Of a DNA stretch of 64,000 nt, positions 17,356 to 25,416 are shown one piece after another; positions within the stretch are counted from its first letter, which is position 1; each line of letters opens with the position of its first letter. Position numbers and translations under genes: made by a program. Origin of the DNA: Labilithrix sp. Lineage in GTDB: Bacteria; Myxococcota_A; Polyangia; Polyangiales; Polyangiaceae. The notes under the pieces were generated by a model. The model did no database searches. It worked only from the letters and a program-made list of their open reading frames with translations, and was not told the DNA's origin. The DNA lies in NCBI GenBank assembly GCA_019637225.1, contig JAHBWC010000033.1, positions 1 through 64,000 on the forward strand, given 5' to 3'.

Positions 17356-17604
17356 ATGACCATGGCTGTCCTGAACATCACCTACGGCGGTCTCTCCGCC
17401 GACTACCCGCTCGACGTCGACTACCCGCTGACCGATCGCGACGTCCGGCGCATCGCCGTCGAGGTCGTCCGCTCGGGCGGCGTCCGCGGCCTTCCGGTCG
17501 CGAGCCTCGGCGAGCGCGCGTTCGACGACTACGTGGTCGACCGCTTCGACACGGTCCACGGCGGACGTCGGATCTACCTGCGGCCGAAGGTCCCCTTCGG
17601 CTGA
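17356..17604 (+). CDS. small probable ubiquitin-like (beta-grasp) protein
   Basis: The 82-residue product reads as two strands (VLNITYGG, LSADYPLDVDYPL), one helix (TDRDVRRIAVEVVRSGG), a loop, and further strands (FDDYVVDRF, RRIYLRPKVPFG). That is the order of a beta-grasp fold, and the chain ends in a glycine as activated ubiquitin-like and sulfur-carrier proteins do, though with one Gly and not two. It is followed 72 bases later by a ThiF/E1-like gene, the enzyme class that adenylates such C-termini. A good AAGGA precedes the ATG-ACC-ATG start. The fold is inferred from pattern and context, not from a match to a named family. Confidence 0.6.
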   Translation: MTMAVLNITYGGLSADYPLDVDYPLTDRDVRRIAVEVVRSGGVRGLPVASLGERAFDDYVVDRFDTVHGGRRIYLRPKVPFG

Positions 17605-17617
17605 GCGCGAACCGCGA

Positions 17618-17639
17618 AGGGCGGGCTCGCGTCCGCCCT
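17618..17639 (+). terminator. hairpin plus pyrimidine tract between the beta-grasp and E1-like genes
   Basis: AGGGCGG / CCGCCCT form a 7-bp stem with an 8-base loop, followed by a C/T-only tract (CTCCCTCTCCTCTCTCC). It could attenuate transcription so that the beta-grasp protein is made in excess over the E1-like enzyme. Confidence 0.4.
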
Positions 17640-17676
17640 CTCCCTCTCCTCTCTCCACCACTCGTGAGGTGCCGCG

Positions 17677-18258
17677 ATGAAGCGTGTCGTCTTCTGTGGC
17701 GTCGGCGCGCTCGGATCGAACGCTGTCGTCGCATGCCGTAACCTCGAGGCACGGCTCGTCCTCGTCGACTTCGACCGCGTCGAGTCGAAGAACTGCCTCT
17801 CGCAGGCGTTCGTGAAGCCGTCGATCGGGAAGAACAAGGCCGACGCCCTGAAGCTCCAGCTCTCGAGCTTCTGGGGCGTCAAGGCGGAGTCGTTCGGCGT
17901 TCGCGTCGACGAGGGCAACGTCGCGACGCTCTGCGGCTCGGCGGATCTCGTGGTCGACGCGTTCGACAACGCGAAGAGCCGCCGCGTGCTCTCGGCCTGG
18001 GCGAAGAGCGCCGGCAAGCCGCTCGTCCACGCCGCGGTCTCCGCGGACGGGACGTTCGGCCTTGTCCGCTGGGACGGGCGCTTCGCCGCGGACGAGGAGC
18101 CCTCGGCCGGCGCGGCGACGTGCGAGGGCGGCGAGCACCTGCCGCTCATCGCGCTCGTCGCCTCGACGCTCGCGCGCGCCGTGCAGGACTACGTCGAGCG
18201 CGGCGCGCGGCGCGACTCCATGGTGGCGCTCTCGGGCGTGACCACCACGTCGGAGTAG
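17677..18258 (+). CDS. minimal ThiF/MoeB/E1-like adenylating enzyme
   Basis: The 193-residue protein has the E1-like core in order: nucleotide loop GVGALGS at residues 8-14, D31-x-D33 with N39 and Q43 in LVDFDRVESKNCLSQ, K52/K54 in IGKNKADAL, and DAFDN (D94, D97). Cys149 in AATCEGGEHLPLIALVAS aligns by pattern with the conserved cysteine of ThiF/MoeB. These enzymes adenylate the C-terminal Gly of beta-grasp proteins using ATP-Mg and may then form a thioester. It lacks the Zn-binding CxxC pairs and accessory domains of larger E1s. A GAGGT lies 8 bases before the ATG. Adjacent to a probable beta-grasp gene. Confidence 0.85.
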   Translation: MKRVVFCGVGALGSNAVVACRNLEARLVLVDFDRVESKNCLSQAFVKPSIGKNKADALKLQLSSFWGVKAESFGVRVDEGNVATLCGSADLVVDAFDNAKSRRVLSAWAKSAGKPLVHAAVSADGTFGLVRWDGRFAADEEPSAGAATCEGGEHLPLIALVASTLARAVQDYVERGARRDSMVALSGVTTTSE

Positions 18259-18285
18259 CGCGCCGACCCGCGGATCGAGCCCGCG

Positions 18286-18981
18286 CTACTTGGCCAGCTC
18301 TGCCTTGATCGCGTCGTCGATCGTCGGATCGACGGCGGGATCCGGGTTCATCGTGTAGGCGAAGCGCTTCACCGCCTTGCCGTCACGCGAGATCAGGAAC
18401 TTCTCGAAGTTCCACGGGACCGGCGCCTCCATCCCCGGCTGCTGCCTCAGCCACTGGTACACGGGCTGCGCCTTCTCGCCGGTCGCGTCGTTGTCGACGA
18501 CGGGCGCGATCGTGAAGAGCGGGAACGTGATCTTGTACTTGTCCGTGCAGAAGTCGCTGACCTCGGCGTCGGTGTCCTTCTCCTGGTTGAAGGACTTCGA
18601 GGGGAACGCGAGCACCTCGAACTTCTGATCCTTGTACTTCGCATACAGCGCCTGGAGCGGCTCGTACTGAACCGTGTAGCCGCAGTGCGAGGCCCCGTTG
18701 ACGATGAGGAGGACGCTCCCCTTCTTGGTGCAGAGCTTCACCTCGTCGGACAGCGCGAGCTTGGTGACGGAGAGCGCGTAGAGCTCGCCCGCGGCCCCTG
18801 TGCACGCCGCCGGGGCGGGCTCCTCGTCGTCCACGTCGGCCGGCCCCGTGTCGGGCGGCTTCGGCTTGCCCGACGAGGGCGCGTCGCTTCCGGTGCCCGC
18901 GGGAGCGGGCGACTCCGACGGCGTGCAGGCGAAGGCGGCCAGACAGACGGCGAGGAGGGGTACGAGACGTGCTCGGCGCAT
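18286..18981 (-). CDS. glutathione peroxidase-like lipoprotein (Cys type)
   Basis: Residues VLLIVNGASHCGYTVQYEPL, FPSKSFNQE and WNFEKFLISRDG correspond to the three conserved blocks of glutathione peroxidases: peroxidatic Cys (in place of selenocysteine), the Gln, and Trp-Asn. The family reduces peroxides, in bacteria usually with thioredoxin. Unusually, it begins with a lipoprotein signal (LLAVCLAAFAC) and a Pro/Ser/Asp-rich linker of about 45 residues, so it should sit in the envelope and not the cytoplasm. I start at the ATG at 18981 (231 residues); a GTG at 19005 preceded by GAGGT is an equally possible start. It converges with the E1-like gene. Confidence 0.83.
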   Translation of the reverse strand: MRRARLVPLLAVCLAAFACTPSESPAPAGTGSDAPSSGKPKPPDTGPADVDDEEPAPAACTGAAGELYALSVTKLALSDEVKLCTKKGSVLLIVNGASHCGYTVQYEPLQALYAKYKDQKFEVLAFPSKSFNQEKDTDAEVSDFCTDKYKITFPLFTIAPVVDNDATGEKAQPVYQWLRQQPGMEAPVPWNFEKFLISRDGKAVKRFAYTMNPDPAVDPTIDDAIKAELAK

Positions 18982-19200
18982 GTTTTCCAGTCTGGCACGG
19001 TCCACTCGAACCTCAAGCGGTCAGCGGTCCGGGGTTATCCCCAGGCTTACGACCGACAGGGCCACTCGGTTTCATCGGCGGGGCGGGACGCGGGCCGCGC
19101 CGCGGCCTCCGCTCTCGGAGGGGCCGATGAAGCATGAAAACGTGTTCGGTATCCCGCGCATCCTTGACCGTGTCGTGAAACCTCGGCACCCTAAGAAGCT

Positions 19201-20148
19201 ATGGCGAGTGATCCCCCTGTCCGGGCGCGGCCGAGCATCCCGGCCGACGAAGGGGAAGCCACACGTATCACGAGCCTGTCGAGCCTCGAGTCCGAGCTCC
19301 GCGCCCGGCGCCAGCAGGTCGCCGCCTACCTGGTCGTCCTCCAGGGGACGAACGTGGGCGAGATGCACAAAATCGAGGGCCCCGAGGTCGTCATCGGCCG
19401 AGCCGTCAGCGCGACGGTCCGCCTGAACGACGACGGCATCTCGCGCCGGCACTGCCGCGTGCTCTCGATCGGCGGCCAGGTCATCATCGAGGACCTCGGC
19501 AGCGCCAACGGGACGCTCGTCAACGGCGAGATGGTGCAGCACCACGCGCTCAAGGAAGGCGACAAAATCCGCCTGGGCGCGACGACGACGCTCAAGTTCA
19601 CCTACCAGGACAAGCTCGACGAGAGCTTCCAGCAGCAGATGATCGACGCCGCCCTTCGGGACGGCCTGACCCGCACGTACAACAAGAAGTTCTTCCAGGA
19701 CCGGCTGGAGACCGAGTTCGCGTACGCGCGGCGTCACAAGACGATGCTCTCGCTCGTCATGTTCGACGTCGACTACTTCAAGCGCGTCAACGACACCTAC
19801 GGTCACCTCGCGGGCGACGCCGTGCTGGTCCACCTCGCGCGCATCACGCAGGCGACGATCCGCACCGAGGACGTCCTCGCGCGGTACGGCGGCGAGGAGT
19901 TCGCCGTCATCTGCCGCGGCATCGCGCTGCTCAACGCGGGCGTGCTCGGCGAGCGCCTCCGCGCGCGCGTCGAGCAGGAGAACTTCGACTACCAGGGCAC
20001 GCGGCTCCCGGTAACGATCAGCGTCGGCGTGGCCGCGCTCCCGGAGGCGAACGTGGCGACGCCGTCCGAGCTCGTGCGCGACGCCGACAGCGCGCTCTAC
20101 GAGGCGAAGCGCTCCGGCCGAAACCGCGTCTGCCTCAACGGCCTCTGA
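19201..20148 (+). CDS. FHA-GGDEF diguanylate cyclase
   Basis: The 315-residue soluble protein joins an FHA domain (about residues 40-130; IGRAVSATVRLNDDGISRRH and GSANGT are hallmark motifs for phosphothreonine binding) to a GGDEF domain (about 145-315). The active site is RYGGEEF, and RTED five residues before it fits the inhibitory I-site RxxD. It should make cyclic di-GMP from two GTP, with input from a phosphorylated partner, plausibly a Ser/Thr kinase such as those in this window. An EAL phosphodiesterase gene converges on it 80 bases away. The upstream region (18982-19200) has no clear promoter. Confidence 0.93.
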   Translation: MASDPPVRARPSIPADEGEATRITSLSSLESELRARRQQVAAYLVVLQGTNVGEMHKIEGPEVVIGRAVSATVRLNDDGISRRHCRVLSIGGQVIIEDLGSANGTLVNGEMVQHHALKEGDKIRLGATTTLKFTYQDKLDESFQQQMIDAALRDGLTRTYNKKFFQDRLETEFAYARRHKTMLSLVMFDVDYFKRVNDTYGHLAGDAVLVHLARITQATIRTEDVLARYGGEEFAVICRGIALLNAGVLGERLRARVEQENFDYQGTRLPVTISVGVAALPEANVATPSELVRDADSALYEAKRSGRNRVCLNGL

Positions 20149-20227
20149 CACCGCGCGCTCGTCGGGCGCGAAGCCGACATCGACCGCGCGCCGGCGTCGA
20201 GCGCGAAGCCAGCGCCGAGCGCGAAGC

Positions 20228-21088
20228 TCAGCGCCGACCGCGGACCGACGGCGGATCCTTCGGCGCGCCCCGGAGCGTGACCCGCTCGGCCTTGCGGCCG
20301 GCGCTGGTCGGCCACGAGACGGGCGGCGGCGGAAACGCCGGACGTGCGAGCAAGTAGCCCTGCCCGAAGCGCGCGCCCGCCTCCTGGACCGCCTCGAGCT
20401 CCTCGGCCGTCTCGATGCCCTCGGCGACGACCATCGCGTCGAGCTCGCGGCAGAGGACGACGATCGCCGAGACCAGCTTGAACATCCGCGTGCCCTTGCG
20501 AAGCCCCGCGACGAGATCGCGATCGAGCTTCACGATGCGCGGGTGGAGATCGGCGATGTAGCGGAGGTTCGAGTAGCCCGCGCCGAGGTCGTCGACGACG
20601 AGGTAGACGCCGCGCCCGCGCACCTCGCTGAGGATGCTCTGGCAGAGACGGAAGTGCGAGAGCGGGACGCCCTCGGTGATCTCGAGGTAGACGTCCTCGG
20701 AGTGCTGGAAGATCGGATCGTCGGGCTGCACGACGAACTTGTCGTTCAGCTCGGCGGGGTGGATGTTCAGAAAGAGCGGGTGCGTCGGACACCCGGCGAT
20801 CGCGAGCTCGCGGATGATGCGCCCGAGCTCGCCCGTGCAGGAGTGCTGGACCGCGGCGGCGAAGAGGCTCATCGGGCTCTCGAAGTCGGGCGACTTCGAG
20901 CGGACGAGCGCTTCGTAGGCGAAGACCTTCTTCGTCTTGAGATCGACGACCGGCTGGTACACGACCTTGATGTCGCGCATGTCGAGGAGCCGACGTATCG
21001 CCACCGTCGTTCGACGTGGCTCGGCGGCGGCGGTGACGCGACTCAAGATCGAACCATCATAGAGGAGCGCGCGCCGGCGTCGACACAT
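20228..21088 (-). CDS. EAL-domain cyclic di-GMP phosphodiesterase
   Basis: One EAL domain makes up nearly all of the 286 residues: YEALVRS, LFLNIHP, YLEITEG, VVDDLGAGYSNL, VKLDRDLV, VAEGIET and GQGYLLARP give the metal-binding and catalytic residues expected of an active enzyme that opens c-di-GMP to pGpG. No input domain or membrane segment is visible. The start is uncertain: the first about 35 residues are Arg-rich and the Met at 20983 is a possible shorter start. It converges with the FHA-GGDEF cyclase, giving opposing activities at one locus. Confidence 0.9.
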   Translation of the reverse strand: MCRRRRALLYDGSILSRVTAAAEPRRTTVAIRRLLDMRDIKVVYQPVVDLKTKKVFAYEALVRSKSPDFESPMSLFAAAVQHSCTGELGRIIRELAIAGCPTHPLFLNIHPAELNDKFVVQPDDPIFQHSEDVYLEITEGVPLSHFRLCQSILSEVRGRGVYLVVDDLGAGYSNLRYIADLHPRIVKLDRDLVAGLRKGTRMFKLVSAIVVLCRELDAMVVAEGIETAEELEAVQEAGARFGQGYLLARPAFPPPPVSWPTSAGRKAERVTLRGAPKDPPSVRGRR

Positions 21089-21170
21089 CGTTGCGGTCGA
21101 CGCCTCGTCGGGGCGCCGGCCCGGCCCGTCGACGCGGGCCGCCAGCCCGTCGGGCCGTCGGAGGGCCGGA

Positions 21171-21953
21171 TCACGCGGGCAGCGTCTCGGCCAGCCGTCC
21201 TCGGCGAAACACCCACATCTGACCCGGTCGGCCGATGGTCCAGTCCTCGTCGCGCGTGAGCGGCGCCGTCGCGATGACGGCGACCCGGTCGCGCGGCGTG
21301 GTCACGGTCGCGAAGTCGACCTCGAGATCGTCGTCGGCCAGCGTCGCCTTCGCGAAGGGTGCCTTGCGAATGATGTAACAAAGCTTGGTCGCGCAGCGGG
21401 CGAACAGCTGGGAGCCGTCGGCGAGGAGGAAGTTGAACGTGCCGCGCTCGCCGATCTCGCGGCCGGCTCGCGCGACCGCGCGCGCGAGCGCCGAGGGCTC
21501 CGGGTAGCCCTTCGGGAACGCGCGCTCGAGCCGGTTCATCAGCGCGCAGAACGCGTACTCGCTGTCGGTGGTGCCGATCGGCCGGAAGCGCCCAGGCTCG
21601 AACCGCTGCTTGATCCCCCGCACGGTGCCGTTGTGCGCGAACGTGAAATGCCTTCCCCAGAGCTCACGCACGAACGGGTGCGTGTTGGCGAGGTTCACCG
21701 GACCGCGCGTCCGCTTGCGCACGTGCGCGATCGCGAGCAGCGTCTTGATCGGGTTCGCACGAATGTACGCGGCGAGGTGGGAGTTCGCGGCGGCGGCGGG
21801 CTCGAGGAACGTCCGCACCGCGCGACCTTCGTAAAGCGCGAGGCCCCAGCCGTCGGCGTGCGGGCCACGCGCTCCCCCTCGGAGCGCCAGGCCCGAGAAC
21901 GAGAAGACGATGTCCGTCGGTACATTGCACTCCATACCGAGGAGCTCGCACAT
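21171..21953 (-). CDS. class II glutamine amidotransferase (YafJ/GATase_4-like)
   Basis: The 260-residue product begins MCELLGM; after Met removal Cys2 is the N-terminal nucleophile of class II (Ntn) amidotransferases. HADGWGLALYEG, AHVRKRTRGPVNLANTHPF and FTFAHNGTVRGI are the conserved glutamine-binding blocks. It lacks a fused synthase domain, as in stand-alone YafJ-type proteins, whose acceptor substrate is unknown. It is 37 bases downstream of the esterase gene on the same strand and is probably co-transcribed with it. Confidence 0.88.
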   Translation of the reverse strand: MCELLGMECNVPTDIVFSFSGLALRGGARGPHADGWGLALYEGRAVRTFLEPAAAANSHLAAYIRANPIKTLLAIAHVRKRTRGPVNLANTHPFVRELWGRHFTFAHNGTVRGIKQRFEPGRFRPIGTTDSEYAFCALMNRLERAFPKGYPEPSALARAVARAGREIGERGTFNFLLADGSQLFARCATKLCYIIRKAPFAKATLADDDLEVDFATVTTPRDRVAVIATAPLTRDEDWTIGRPGQMWVFRRGRLAETLPA

Positions 21954-21990
21954 GGATGACGAACGAACGTAGACGGGCTTTCGGCCGCAA

Positions 21991-22767
21991 TCAAGCTCGC
22001 GCCCTGAGCCACGCGCTCAGAGCCTGCATCGTGCGCGGCGGGATCGTGTGAGGCCCGGCGAACGGATCGAACGTCACGTCGAACCCCGCGCCCGAGAGCG
22101 AGTCGCGAAGCCGCTCGGCGGCGGCGAACGGCAAGATCGCGTCGCTCCGGCCGTGGCTCTGGAAGACCGGCGTGCGCCGAGCGCCGTCCGCTCCCTGGTG
22201 CGCGCCCATGAGCGGCGTCCACTCACGCTCGGCGAGCAGCGTCCCCGAGAGGATCACGAGGCCGTCGATCTTCCGCTCGGGCTGCCGGAGCGCGACGTCG
22301 ACGGCGAGCATCGATCCCTGAGAGAAGCCGCCGAGCACGAGCCGCGCCGCGGGCTCTTCCTTCGCGAGCGCGTCGAGCATCTCGCTGAACGCGGCGCGAG
22401 CTTCGGCGAGCCCCTCGGGCACCTCGCCCGAGAGATCGCGCGCCTGCCCCGACGCGAGAGCGAGCTCGAGGCGCGCGAAATCGATCATCCACCACGCGCG
22501 CGCGTCGCCGAACCCGGCCTGTCCGGTGAGCTCGCGGAGGCCATGGAGGGCCTCCGGGAACACCATGACAGTCCCCGGCGGTGCGTCGATCGCGCTCGCG
22601 AGCCCGACGAGGTCGTCGCCCGGAGCCCCGAACCCGTGCGCGAGGACGAGGACCATCGGGGCCTCGTCGCGCGCGGCCGCCGCCGGTTTGTCGCCTTCTT
22701 TTTCACTAGTTAGACCGGGCTTCACCACCCGACGAACCCGAAGCGGACCGAGCCGTTCTGCCTGCAT
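21991..22767 (-). CDS. carboxylesterase/phospholipase-type alpha/beta hydrolase
   Basis: The 258-residue protein has the alpha/beta-hydrolase blocks of the cytosolic carboxylesterase group: LAHGFGAPGDD near residue 45 (oxyanion hole), GGFSQGSML with the nucleophile serine, and a C-terminal QSHGRSDAILPF (Asp) and AGPHTIPPR (His). These enzymes cleave short ester bonds. No signal peptide, so cytoplasmic. Upstream of the amidotransferase gene in a likely two-gene unit; the divergent intergenic region separates it from the Ser/Thr kinase operon. Confidence 0.83.
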   Translation of the reverse strand: MQAERLGPLRVRRVVKPGLTSEKEGDKPAAAARDEAPMVLVLAHGFGAPGDDLVGLASAIDAPPGTVMVFPEALHGLRELTGQAGFGDARAWWMIDFARLELALASGQARDLSGEVPEGLAEARAAFSEMLDALAKEEPAARLVLGGFSQGSMLAVDVALRQPERKIDGLVILSGTLLAEREWTPLMGAHQGADGARRTPVFQSHGRSDAILPFAAAERLRDSLSGAGFDVTFDPFAGPHTIPPRTMQALSAWLRARA

Positions 22768-22916
22768 GGAGACGGCATCCTACTCCGCGTCCGGCGGACG
22801 GGAGGTCCATGACACGGGAGCCATGGTGGATCGCGCGTCCATCTATTTGAAAACTTACATGTTTCGGTTGCTCGCGCGTCCAGCCTCAGCGTACACTTGT
22901 TCCAAGGTCACTTCTC

Positions 22917-24404
22917 ATGTCCTCGACTCCCTCCGTCAACCCCGGCGACATCCTCGCGGGGAAGTACCGCGTCGAGCGCGTGCTCGGAGCGGGAGGCATG
23001 GGTTACGTCGTCGCCGCGCGCCACCTGCAGCTCGATCAGCTGGTCGCGATGAAGTTCCTCCGCAAGGGCGCGGTCGAGAACCCCGAGGCCGGCGCGCGCT
23101 TCCTTCGCGAGGCGAAGGCCGTCGTGAAGCTTCGCAACGAGCACGTCGCGAAGGTCTACGACGTCGGCACGCTCGAAGGCGGCGAGCCGTACATCGTGAT
23201 GGAGCACCTCGAGGGCTGCGACCTCGCCGCGCTCGCGAAGCAGCGCCACGCGATCCCCGCCAGCGAGGCCGCCGAGTACGTGATGCAGGCCTGCGAGGCG
23301 CTCGCCGAGGCGCACGCGCTCAACATCGTCCACCGCGACATCAAGCTCGCGAACCTCTTCATCACGCGCGGGCCCACCGGCGGGCCGCTCGTGAAGGTGC
23401 TCGACTTCGGCATCTCGAAGACGAACCCCTTCGGCGAGTCGGAGCACGAGATGACGCGCACGGCGTCGATGCTCGGCAGCCCGCGCTTCATGTCGCCCGA
23501 GCAGATGCGCGACCCGCGCGCCGTCGACGGCCGCACGGACATCTGGTCGCTCGGCGTCGTCCTCTACCGCCTCGTCGCCGGTCGCCCGCCGTTCGAGGCC
23601 GACACGCTCGGCCGCCTGCTCACGATGGTGATGCACGAGCAGGAGCCGCCGCTCTCGTCGGTGCGCAAGGACCTCCCGCCCGGCTTCGAGCAGGTCGTCG
23701 CGCGCTGCCTCTCGAAGGATCCCGCGACGCGCTTCTCGAGCGTCGCCGAGCTCGCGTACGCGCTCGTCCCCTATGCGATGGACCCGGCGCGCGCGCGCTC
23801 GGCGGCCGACCGCATCGCGACCGTGCAGAGCATGCCGGTGCTCCCGCCGATCACCGCCGACAACTCGGGCCCGCTGCCGATCGCCTCCGGGCGCGCGAGC
23901 GCGCCGCCGCACGCGAGCGACACCGGGACCGCGTCGCCGTGGACGGGAACGCACGGCGGAGCACGACCGAAGAGCTCCGCCACGACCGTCGCGCTGGGCG
24001 TGGCGCTCGCCGCGATCCTCGTCGGCACGGGGATCTTCGCGAAGGTGCGCTACGACACGCAGCAGGAGGCGGCCGCGAGCGCGCGGGCGTCCGCCGCTGC
24101 TCCCCTGACGACGACCGCGGCACCGGGGCCGCTCACGCCTCAGCCCGTCGCGACGTTCGCGCAGGCGCCGCTCGGCGCGCCGAGCTACGCGCAGACCGAG
24201 CCCGCCGCCGTGGCGACCGTCCTCGGCGCGTCGCCCATGACTCCGCCGCCGCCGGCGACCGGCGTACCGCGCGTCGAGCCCGCGCCGGCCGCGCGCCGAG
24301 CCGCCGCCGCGCCGACGGTCCGGTCGAAGGCGACGACGACGCGACCCGCGAGCCCGCCGGCGACGCCGAAGAACGAGAGCGGCATCCCGGACACGCGCGA
24401 TTGA
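22917..24404 (+). CDS. transmembrane Hanks-type serine/threonine protein kinase
   Basis: Kinase motifs run in order over residues 15-280: GAGGMGYVV (glycine loop), VAMKFLRK (Lys), HRDIKLANLF (catalytic loop), DFGISK, SPEQM and RTDIWSLGV. A disordered Pro/Ala/Ser linker and one transmembrane helix follow near residue 358 (TTVALGVALAAILVGTGIFA), with an Ala/Pro/Thr-rich outer tail. All catalytic residues are present, so it should be active, with the kinase in the cytoplasm. It heads an operon with a TPR-like protein 13 bases downstream and an RCC1-repeat lipoprotein overlapping that gene. A relatively AT-rich stretch (22840-22900) upstream probably contains the promoter. Confidence 0.92.
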   Translation: MSSTPSVNPGDILAGKYRVERVLGAGGMGYVVAARHLQLDQLVAMKFLRKGAVENPEAGARFLREAKAVVKLRNEHVAKVYDVGTLEGGEPYIVMEHLEGCDLAALAKQRHAIPASEAAEYVMQACEALAEAHALNIVHRDIKLANLFITRGPTGGPLVKVLDFGISKTNPFGESEHEMTRTASMLGSPRFMSPEQMRDPRAVDGRTDIWSLGVVLYRLVAGRPPFEADTLGRLLTMVMHEQEPPLSSVRKDLPPGFEQVVARCLSKDPATRFSSVAELAYALVPYAMDPARARSAADRIATVQSMPVLPPITADNSGPLPIASGRASAPPHASDTGTASPWTGTHGGARPKSSATTVALGVALAAILVGTGIFAKVRYDTQQEAAASARASAAAPLTTTAAPGPLTPQPVATFAQAPLGAPSYAQTEPAAVATVLGASPMTPPPPATGVPRVEPAPAARRAAAAPTVRSKATTTRPASPPATPKNESGIPDTRD

Positions 24405-24417
24405 ACGAGGGTGAGGG

Positions 24418-25416
24418 ATGCTCAGAGCCACCATCGTCGCGTCGTCGCTATGCGCCGTGCTGATGGTCGCGCCGCACGTCCGTGCGGCCGGTGACTCCGA
24501 GGGCGGCGCGGCGGCGGCGGAGTCGCTGTTCCAGGAAGCGCGCAAGCTCATGGACACCAAGCGCTACGGCGAGGCGTGTCCGAAGTTCGCCGCCAGCCAG
24601 AGGCTCGCGCCCGCCATCGGCACCCTGCTGAACCTCGCCGACTGCTACGAGAAGAACAACCAGCTCGCGAGCGCGTGGGCGCGTTTCCACGAGGCCATCG
24701 CGCTCGCGCAGCGGCTCGGCCGCGCGAACCGCGAGCAGACCGCGCGCGAACGCGCAGAGAAGCTCGAGCCGCGCCTCATCAAGCTGTCGATCTTGTCGCG
24801 CTCGTCGTCGGTCGAGGTGAAGCTCGACGGCAACCCCATCGATCCCGCCGCCCTCGGGACGCCGATCCCGGTCGACCCCGGCAAGCACACGCTCGAGGCC
24901 TCCGCGAAGGGCAAGAAGTCGTTCTCGACGACCTTCGAGGTCAGCGAGAAGTCGAAGACGCCGTCGGTCGAGATCCCCGCGCTCGAGGACGAGCCGAAGG
25001 AGAAGCCCGTCGCCGGCGACGACAAGCGCCCCGACGACAAGAAGACGAAGGCGCCGCCGAAGGAAGAGAGCGGCTGGTCGACGCAGAAGACCATCGGCGT
25101 CATCGCCATGGGCGCCGGCGCCGTCGGCCTCGGCGTGGGCGGCTACTTCGGGCTGAAGACGTCGAGCACGTGGAAAGAAGCGCAGACGTACTGCTCGGGC
25201 CTCGAGTGCGAGCAAACCGGCGTCGACCTCGCTTCGGAGGCGAAGAGCACCGGGAACATCGCCACGATCGGCGTCATCGCCGGCGGCGCGCTCTTGCTCG
25301 GCGGCGCGGTCCTGTTCTTCACCGCGCCGAGCGACGGCGAGAAGACCGGCGCGGCACCGCGCGCGGTTCGCGTGGGCGTCGGCCCTGGGTCGGTGGTCCT
25401 CGGGGGCTCGTTCTGA
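24418..25416 (+). CDS. exported TPR/PEGA-like membrane protein of the kinase operon
   Basis: The 332-residue product has a signal peptide (cleavage near VRAAG), TPR-like helices (SLFQEARKLMDTKRYGEACP, LNLADCYEKNNQLASAWARF) over residues 30-115, a beta-rich segment resembling PEGA (VEVKLDGNPI, VDPGKHTLEASAKGKK) near 135-175, a Lys/Asp/Pro linker, and two C-terminal transmembrane helices near 225 and 285. Proteins of this layout often follow kinase genes in myxobacteria. It may link the kinase to the periplasm; no enzyme activity is apparent. Its TGA overlaps the next ATG. Confidence 0.75.
   Translation: MLRATIVASSLCAVLMVAPHVRAAGDSEGGAAAAESLFQEARKLMDTKRYGEACPKFAASQRLAPAIGTLLNLADCYEKNNQLASAWARFHEAIALAQRLGRANREQTARERAEKLEPRLIKLSILSRSSSVEVKLDGNPIDPAALGTPIPVDPGKHTLEASAKGKKSFSTTFEVSEKSKTPSVEIPALEDEPKEKPVAGDDKRPDDKKTKAPPKEESGWSTQKTIGVIAMGAGAVGLGVGGYFGLKTSSTWKEAQTYCSGLECEQTGVDLASEAKSTGNIATIGVIAGGALLLGGAVLFFTAPSDGEKTGAAPRAVRVGVGPGSVVLGGSF

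Noticed and set aside
18286-18981. Possible selenocysteine in the glutathione-peroxidase-like protein.
   Set aside because: The active-site codon encodes Cys and there is no in-frame TGA.
24576-25415. In-frame upstream extension of the RCC1 lipoprotein gene to over 700 codons.
   Set aside because: It overlaps the TPR-like gene, is Arg-rich, and would bury the lipobox; the TGATG overlap at 25416 gives a normal lipoprotein.
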